Assembly (NCBI RefSeq): GCF_000785555.1
Contig: NZ_CP009129.1
Span: 2,604,001 to 2,668,000, forward strand
Length of the DNA: 64,000 nucleotides
Origin: Planococcus sp. PAMC 21323
GTDB lineage: Bacteria > Bacillota > Bacilli > Bacillales_A > Planococcaceae
Direction: 5' to 3'
Below the pieces are notes generated by a model, which had not been told where the DNA came from, did not search any database, and saw only the letters and a program-made list of their open reading frames with translations. Shown in pieces: positions 59,514 to 64,000 of the stretch. A program made the position numbers and the translations under genes. Position 1 is the stretch's first letter, and every line of letters begins with the position of its first letter.

Positions 59514-62111
59514 ATGCAAAAGTTACGCCCTATTATCATTCTCATGACCATCAGTTTACTCTTGTCTGCGGTTGGACATATCGTTTTTCTTCAACAATGG
59601 TCTAACGAGCACTTTATGGTAGGAATTAATGATGGCCTTTCACAAATGATGCCTTTCAAGCAACTTCTCTATGAGCAATATACACAAGGCGAATATTTCT
59701 ATTCATTTGATTTTGGCTTAGGAGCTGGCACGTTTAGTGAACTATCTTATTATTTCTCTACCTCCATCGTATTCTTTATTACAGTAGTAATCGTATCTAT
59801 GCTAAAAACCTTGCACATTATTCAAACTACTGATGTGTTGTTTTGGGCAAACGCCGCTGTTTTTGTTAGCATCATTCGTTTAGCTGCTGTTTTATTTATT
59901 ACCACTCGCTTATTTATGTATATGAAAATATCTAGACCTGCCGCATTAGTAGGTGCGTCACTGTACGGCATTTCTGGCATGTACTTCCGCCACGTTACGT
60001 ACTGGGAATTTTTTGCAGATGCTTTTTTATGGCTGCCTATTCTTTTACTTGGCGTTGAAAAAATTTTCCGCGAGCAAAAGCCTGGATGGTTTATAATTGC
60101 CGTTGCAATCTCTATGATTGATAATTTCTATTTTGCCTATATCAATCTACTGTTAACAGCCATTTATATTTTGTTCCGTTTGTTTATTCCGTTAGCAGCA
60201 AATGAAAAAAGTAAAATGAAAAACATTGGAAGCTTTGTTGTCGCTGGATCTATTGGTGCTGGCATCAGCGCAGTATCGTTTATACCAGCAGTCTATGCTT
60301 ATTTGAATAATCATAGACCGGATTTCAAACAAGAAATTTTGTGGATAGAAGAAACCATCGACAATATTTTGTTCAGCAGCTCTATCATTGTTCTGCCTGC
60401 ATTTTTTGTCGTCGTGTTGTTTAGCTGGTTTTTATATCGCGATAAAACTTTCCGCTTGTTTGCACTTCTAGGAATTGTTGCAATCATTATGCACAATAGT
60501 CCAATGATTGGCAGCGCCTTTAACGGCTTTTCTGCTCCACAATATCGTTGGGAATACTTTTTGTCATTAGTTATGGGTGGAGCTGTCGCCGTTGCTTTTG
60601 ATCATTTGGACAAATTCACATGGAGACGTTTCGTCATTCCGGCTATGCTGGCAATTTTGAGCTTTTGGCTTTACACACGAAAAGATGAATATTTTGAAAT
60701 GGATGTGCCATCTTCAACATTGGCAATTAGCGCTTTAGTAATTACGCTCTTACTAGTATTGCTATACGCACTATTTCATAAAACCTTCATCAAAAGAATG
60801 TTGATGGCATCTTTAGTAATTTGGACGCTGTTATTTGCTAATCTTTATCAAACCGAAAAAATTCTAGACCAAGGAAACATTTCTCAAGTTAGCAAAGAGT
60901 TGATGACAGGTGTTGAGTACGACGACCCTGAGATCAATGAGTTGCTCGATTATATCCATGCTAGAGAAAATGACGAACTTTATCGTATTGACTGGATGGA
61001 AGGCGTTCGCAACAATACGCCAATCGTTCAAGATTTCCGAGGATTTAGTGCCTATTCCAGTATCTTAAATAAAAACTTATTGTACTTTTACTTGTATGAT
61101 CTTGAAATTGATATGGGCCGTGAAAGTGTCAGCCGGTATGCGACACTTGGCAATCGCGCAAACTTGTATAGCATGCTTCAAGGAAAATACATTATTCGTT
61201 CTCGTGGAGATACCAATATCCCGTATGGTTTTAACGAAATCCATGCTTCTAAAAAATATATTATCTACGAAAACAAGTATGTCTTACCATTTGCTCGGGC
61301 TACTTCGAACGTATACGAAGAACAACAATTTGCCGAGTTGTCTCCGCTTATGCGCGAGCAGGCGATGATGACTGGAGTTGTATTAGATCGCAATCAGGAT
61401 GGCGATCCTTTGCCAAAATCAAATGAAAATATTCGTGATTTTGACATAGCTGCAACTGGTGCTATGTTCAATGATGGCGTTTTAAAAGTAGTTGAAAGAA
61501 CCGGTGGCTTAACCTTAAGCTTGAAAAATCCACCTAAACCTGGTGGTGATTTGTTCGTTTCTTTCCACTTAGTAACAAACGCAGAAGATCAAGGCTTTCT
61601 ACTCGAAGTAAATGATTACCAAACGACAAGGAAATCCAATCAATCAATCTACAAAACATTTGTAGATGACTTAACCATTCGTATTCCGGCCGAAGAATCT
61701 ATTGAAATTCGCTTGCCAAAAGGTGAGTATGAAATAACGAAAATTCAAGTATACTCGGCTTCTTATCAGTCGTTACGTGACCAAGCTGCTAGGCCAGATT
61801 TGTCTAGTAATTTGTCAATTGACGGCAGTCATGTTCGTATGGATTATGATAACACTGCGGAAGAGGATTTCTTAAAGCTATCCATTCCTTATGAACAAGG
61901 GTGGCAAGCAAAAGTAAATGGTCAAAAAGTAGATGTGTTGAAAGCTGACTTTGCCTTTATGGCAATTCCATTGGAGGCCGGGGACAATAAAATTTCACTA
62001 TCTTACTGGCCGCCATTTTTTAAATCAACAGCTATTTTGAGCATCGCATCCTTGCTTCTTGGCTTAGTGTTGGTTTTCCGCAAAAGAAAAAAACGCGATA
62101 ATTCGTTATAA
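59514..62111 (+). CDS. yfhO: YfhO family membrane glycosyltransferase
   Basis: An 865-residue membrane protein with about twelve to thirteen hydrophobic helices followed by a large extracellular portion (about residues 470-830) and a final helix. It matches YfhO of B. subtilis (about 860 residues), a GT-C-type enzyme that transfers the GlcNAc from the lipid carrier to lipoteichoic acid outside the cell. The N-terminal helix is followed by an Asp-containing loop (MVGINDGLSQMMPFKQLLYEQY, about 33-54), where GT-C enzymes have their catalytic acid. With csbB and gtcA it forms a complete three-gene pathway. Confidence 0.92.
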   Translation: MQKLRPIIILMTISLLLSAVGHIVFLQQWSNEHFMVGINDGLSQMMPFKQLLYEQYTQGEYFYSFDFGLGAGTFSELSYYFSTSIVFFITVVIVSMLKTLHIIQTTDVLFWANAAVFVSIIRLAAVLFITTRLFMYMKISRPAALVGASLYGISGMYFRHVTYWEFFADAFLWLPILLLGVEKIFREQKPGWFIIAVAISMIDNFYFAYINLLLTAIYILFRLFIPLAANEKSKMKNIGSFVVAGSIGAGISAVSFIPAVYAYLNNHRPDFKQEILWIEETIDNILFSSSIIVLPAFFVVVLFSWFLYRDKTFRLFALLGIVAIIMHNSPMIGSAFNGFSAPQYRWEYFLSLVMGGAVAVAFDHLDKFTWRRFVIPAMLAILSFWLYTRKDEYFEMDVPSSTLAISALVITLLLVLLYALFHKTFIKRMLMASLVIWTLLFANLYQTEKILDQGNISQVSKELMTGVEYDDPEINELLDYIHARENDELYRIDWMEGVRNNTPIVQDFRGFSAYSSILNKNLLYFYLYDLEIDMGRESVSRYATLGNRANLYSMLQGKYIIRSRGDTNIPYGFNEIHASKKYIIYENKYVLPFARATSNVYEEQQFAELSPLMREQAMMTGVVLDRNQDGDPLPKSNENIRDFDIAATGAMFNDGVLKVVERTGGLTLSLKNPPKPGGDLFVSFHLVTNAEDQGFLLEVNDYQTTRKSNQSIYKTFVDDLTIRIPAEESIEIRLPKGEYEITKIQVYSASYQSLRDQAARPDLSSNLSIDGSHVRMDYDNTAEEDFLKLSIPYEQGWQAKVNGQKVDVLKADFAFMAIPLEAGDNKISLSYWPPFFKSTAILSIASLLLGLVLVFRKRKKRDNSL

Positions 62112-62119
62112 CGCTAATA

Positions 62120-62168
62120 AAAATGCTCCTACTTTGACTTTCCTAACCAGTCAAAATAGGAGCATTTT
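62120..62168 (+). terminator. Terminator of csbB-gtcA-yfhO
   Basis: AAAATGCTCCTA-x-TTTGACT and AGTCAAA-x-TAGGAGCATTTT form a 20-bp stem with one mismatch, followed by T residues. Confidence 0.9.
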
Positions 62169-62304
62169 ATTTAATTTTTATTAGGAAAGATTGACCTTAT
62201 CTGGAAATTATCCTCCTACAAAAGAAATGGTTTTAACTAATTGTGTTTATTTTACTGATTTAACGTGTAAGGAAGAATAACACAAGTTTAAGGGAGGAAT
62301 TCAG

Positions 62305-62937
62305 ATGAAGCGTTGGTTTTTATTCGTTTTACTATTGACCTTTTTTGTATTTCTAGCAGCTTGCGGAAATGACAACACAGATGAACCCCCTACCGAATCT
62401 GATGGGGCAACAGAAACGACCAGTGACGACGGGACAGACAACCAAGAAACCACAGAAAGTGCACCCGCTGGTGGTGACGAAATCGCAATGGTGACGATCG
62501 ATTTAATGAACAATGATGGGGATGCAATAGGCACTGCTCAACTAACTGATGAAGAAGATGGCGTGACAGTTGCACTTCAAGCTGAAAACTTAGAGGAAGG
62601 TATGCACGGTATACATTTCCACCAAGAAGGCATGTGCGAAACTCCTGATTTTAAATCAGCTGGCGATCATTTTAACCCTGAAAATTCAATGCATGGTTTA
62701 GAAAATTCGGATGGTCCACATGCTGGCGACTTACCAAATATTGAAGTAAGTGAAGACGGAACTGTTTCTCAAGAATTTAAAGCTGAAAACGTCACACTTA
62801 AAATTGGTGAAGAAAATTCGTTGCTTAAAGAAGGTGGAACTGCTTTAGTGATTCATGCCGGAGAAGATGACCAAAAAACCGATCCTTCCGGTGACTCAGG
62901 TGACCGGGTAGCTTGTGGAGTTATTACTACAGAATAA
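62305..62937 (+). CDS. sodC: Cu/Zn superoxide dismutase-family lipoprotein (YojM/SodC type)
   Basis: A 210-residue secreted lipoprotein. The signal peptide ends in LAAC (Cys21), followed by a 35-residue T/E/D-rich tether. The Cu/Zn SOD domain has all expected ligands: HFH in GIHFHQEGMC, the bridging His in AGDHFNP, two zinc His plus Asp in SMHG and GPHAGD, and the last Cu His in VIHAGEDD. The disulfide pair is Cys of EGMC and Cys of VACG, and the channel Arg is in GDRVACG. Unlike B. subtilis YojM, which lacks a Cu ligand, this one seems complete and so may be active against external superoxide. Confidence 0.93.
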   Translation: MKRWFLFVLLLTFFVFLAACGNDNTDEPPTESDGATETTSDDGTDNQETTESAPAGGDEIAMVTIDLMNNDGDAIGTAQLTDEEDGVTVALQAENLEEGMHGIHFHQEGMCETPDFKSAGDHFNPENSMHGLENSDGPHAGDLPNIEVSEDGTVSQEFKAENVTLKIGEENSLLKEGGTALVIHAGEDDQKTDPSGDSGDRVACGVITTE

Positions 62938-62950
62938 TAAATAGGTTAAA

Positions 62951-62992
62951 AAAACCGATAATTCCTTAGCTGAAGTAGCGATTATCGTTTTC
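62951..62992 (+). terminator. Terminator of sodC
   Basis: An AAA..CGATAAT and ATTATCG..TTTT stem with a long internal loop lies 14 bases after the sodC stop and is followed by TTTTC. Confidence 0.55.
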
Positions 62993-63088
62993 TTTGAATC
63001 CTGTCGTTTAGTTTATCTTTACGATGCTTGGACTATAAAAGATGGGAATAGTTAGATGACCCTTATTAAACTTAGAGGAGATTTTGTA

Positions 63089-63964
63089 ATGACAAACGAT
63101 AAATTTGAAAAAATAGATGCGCAAGTCGATGCACAAGAGCAATCCACACAACCCGGATCAGAAGAACAAATGCAACCGGAACCAATTTATGATGACAAAG
63201 AGTATATCGGTTCCGGCAAGCTTGATGGTAAAGTTGCGCTTATCACAGGTGGAGATAGTGGCATTGGCCGCGCAGTAGCCGTAGCTTATGCGAAAGAAGG
63301 CGCTAATATCGCAATTGCTTATTTAGACGAACACGAAGATGCCGATAAAACTCTCCGAGCTATTGAATCTTACGGAGCTAAAGGAGTTAAATTTGCTACA
63401 GATATTAGCGACGTAGAAAATTGCCATCAGTTGATTGTAGATGTTATTGCTGAATTTGGGCAATTAAATATTTTAGTAAATAATGCTGGCAAACAATTTC
63501 CACAAGAAGATTTTTTAGCCATTAGTCCGGATCAATTGATGGAAACATTCTCTACTAATATTTTTAGTATGTTCTATTTAACTCAAGCTGCTCTTCCCCA
63601 TCTTGAAAAAGGAGACAGCATCATTAACACTTCTTCTGTAACAGCTTATCAAGGTTCACCTGGTTTAATTGATTATTCATCAACTAAAGGAGCAATCACG
63701 AGTTTTACGCGATCTCTGTCTGCTAATCTTGCACATCAAGGTATTCGCGTAAATTCAGTTGCACCTGGGCCTATTTGGACGCCACTAATCCCTTCAACTT
63801 TTGGGGCAGAAAAAGTCGAAAAGCAGGGCCAAGACACGTTGATGGAGCGACGTGGTCAACCTTCCGAATTAGCCCCCGCTTACGTATATTTGGCTTCTAA
63901 AGATTCTACTTATGTTACTGGACAAGCTATACACATTAATGGCGGAGACTTTATAAGTTCTTGA
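63089..63964 (+). CDS. SDR family oxidoreductase (YhdF/YdaD, GSP39-type)
   Basis: A 291-residue short-chain dehydrogenase with the 45-residue N-terminal extension (E/Q/D-rich, then YIGSGKLDGKVALIT) of the general stress protein 39 group. The NAD(P) motif is TGGDSGIGRA, NNAG follows at about 137, and the catalytic set is Ser (NTSSVTAYQ), Tyr (LIDYSSTKGA) and Lys. B. subtilis relatives YdaD/YhdF are sigma-B controlled; here only a poor sigma-B-like sequence is seen upstream. GAGGAG precedes ATG 63089; an earlier in-frame ATG overlaps the site. Confidence 0.9.
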   Translation: MTNDKFEKIDAQVDAQEQSTQPGSEEQMQPEPIYDDKEYIGSGKLDGKVALITGGDSGIGRAVAVAYAKEGANIAIAYLDEHEDADKTLRAIESYGAKGVKFATDISDVENCHQLIVDVIAEFGQLNILVNNAGKQFPQEDFLAISPDQLMETFSTNIFSMFYLTQAALPHLEKGDSIINTSSVTAYQGSPGLIDYSSTKGAITSFTRSLSANLAHQGIRVNSVAPGPIWTPLIPSTFGAEKVEKQGQDTLMERRGQPSELAPAYVYLASKDSTYVTGQAIHINGGDFISS

Positions 63965-63968
63965 AAAC

Positions 63969-64000
63969 AAGACAGACTCGGCAAATGCCGAGTCTGTCTT
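63969..64000 (+). terminator. Terminator of the SDR gene, cut by window end
   Basis: AAGACAGACTCGGC and GCCGAGTCTGTCTT form a 14-bp stem with an AAAT loop; the T-tract would be past base 64000. Confidence 0.85.

Noticed and set aside
63001..63055. Sigma-B promoter before the SDR gene (GTTTAT..GGACTA or GCTTGG..GGGAAT)
   Set aside because: One hexamer of each candidate pair is poor, so the site is not supported although B. subtilis relatives are sigma-B controlled.
1..64000. CRISPR arrays, tRNA or rRNA genes, transposases, prophage genes
   Set aside because: No regularly spaced repeats, no cloverleaf-like sequence and no recombinase or phage protein was seen on either strand.

Overview
This 64-kb window looks like chromosomal DNA from a low-GC, Gram-positive, aerobic member of the Bacillales/Caryophanales, most probably Planococcus-like. 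That placement is an inference from gene content: a bacterial nitric oxide synthase, a csbB-gtcA-yfhO wall-glycosylation set, YwrA/YwrB-type chromate transporters beside a gamma-glutamyltransferase, a DacB-type PBP4, a serine T-box, AGGAGG-type ribosome binding sites and sigma-B style promoters (GTTTAA-N13-GGGTAT). No rRNA, tRNA, phage, plasmid, insertion sequence with transposase, or CRISPR array is visible. Most genes lie on the minus strand.

Layout. 1-8.7 kb: end of flavohemoglobin hmp, VOC protein, FhuF-like protein, a baeRF-type release-factor relative, DUF3243 protein, MFS pump, UvrD-like helicase, YwbE, then an unusual 540-bp intergenic block of inverted repeats, a sigma-B stress protein (YflT plus DUF2382) and remains of a small sigma-B-linked gene. 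8.7-17.4 kb: glutaminase, esterase, Hsp33, YnzC, an Rrf2 regulator with promoter and operator, two half-size chromate transporters, gamma-glutamyltransferase, GNAT, patatin and an SRAP peptidase whose GTG start places the catalytic Cys at position 2. 17.6-29.4 kb: an unknown protein, MFS, SdcS-like symporter, a small stress-type protein, YdjM-like, YfbR-like, CNNM/CBS and BrkB-type proteins, dipeptidase with a class I amidotransferase, PBP4 and a structured intergenic element.

29.5-42.3 kb: the complete ribose operon rbsRKDACB behind a strong promoter and a 20-bp palindromic operator, a dicarboxylate symporter, a sulfide/persulfide unit (CstB plus a cysteine-less rhodanese) with a CsoR/CstR-type operator, and a beta-oxidation operon (acyl-CoA dehydrogenase, thiolase, nitronate monooxygenase) with a CcpA-like site. 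42.3-48.7 kb: YebC-type regulator, nitric oxide synthase, HAD phosphatase, and a class V aminotransferase-serA operon under a serine T-box with AGC specifier.

48.8-57.9 kb is the most distinctive region: a nine-gene Ter (tellurite/stress) operon with three TerD proteins, TelA, YceG, and a biosynthetic module (CitE-like TIM-barrel lyase, PRTase-TRSP, StiP/PELOTA PRTase, HAD phosphatase) predicted in the literature to make an unknown nucleoside-like metabolite. The module is split from its leading terD pair by a strong internal hairpin. 58-64 kb: csbB-gtcA-yfhO, a lipoprotein Cu/Zn superoxide dismutase and an SDR oxidoreductase. The overall theme is envelope and oxidative/nitrosative/sulfur stress defence, together with core metabolism.

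A family of about 120-bp GC-rich intergenic repeats (three copies) has a conserved core but copy-specific, self-complementary ends, which is the signature of a maintained stem.
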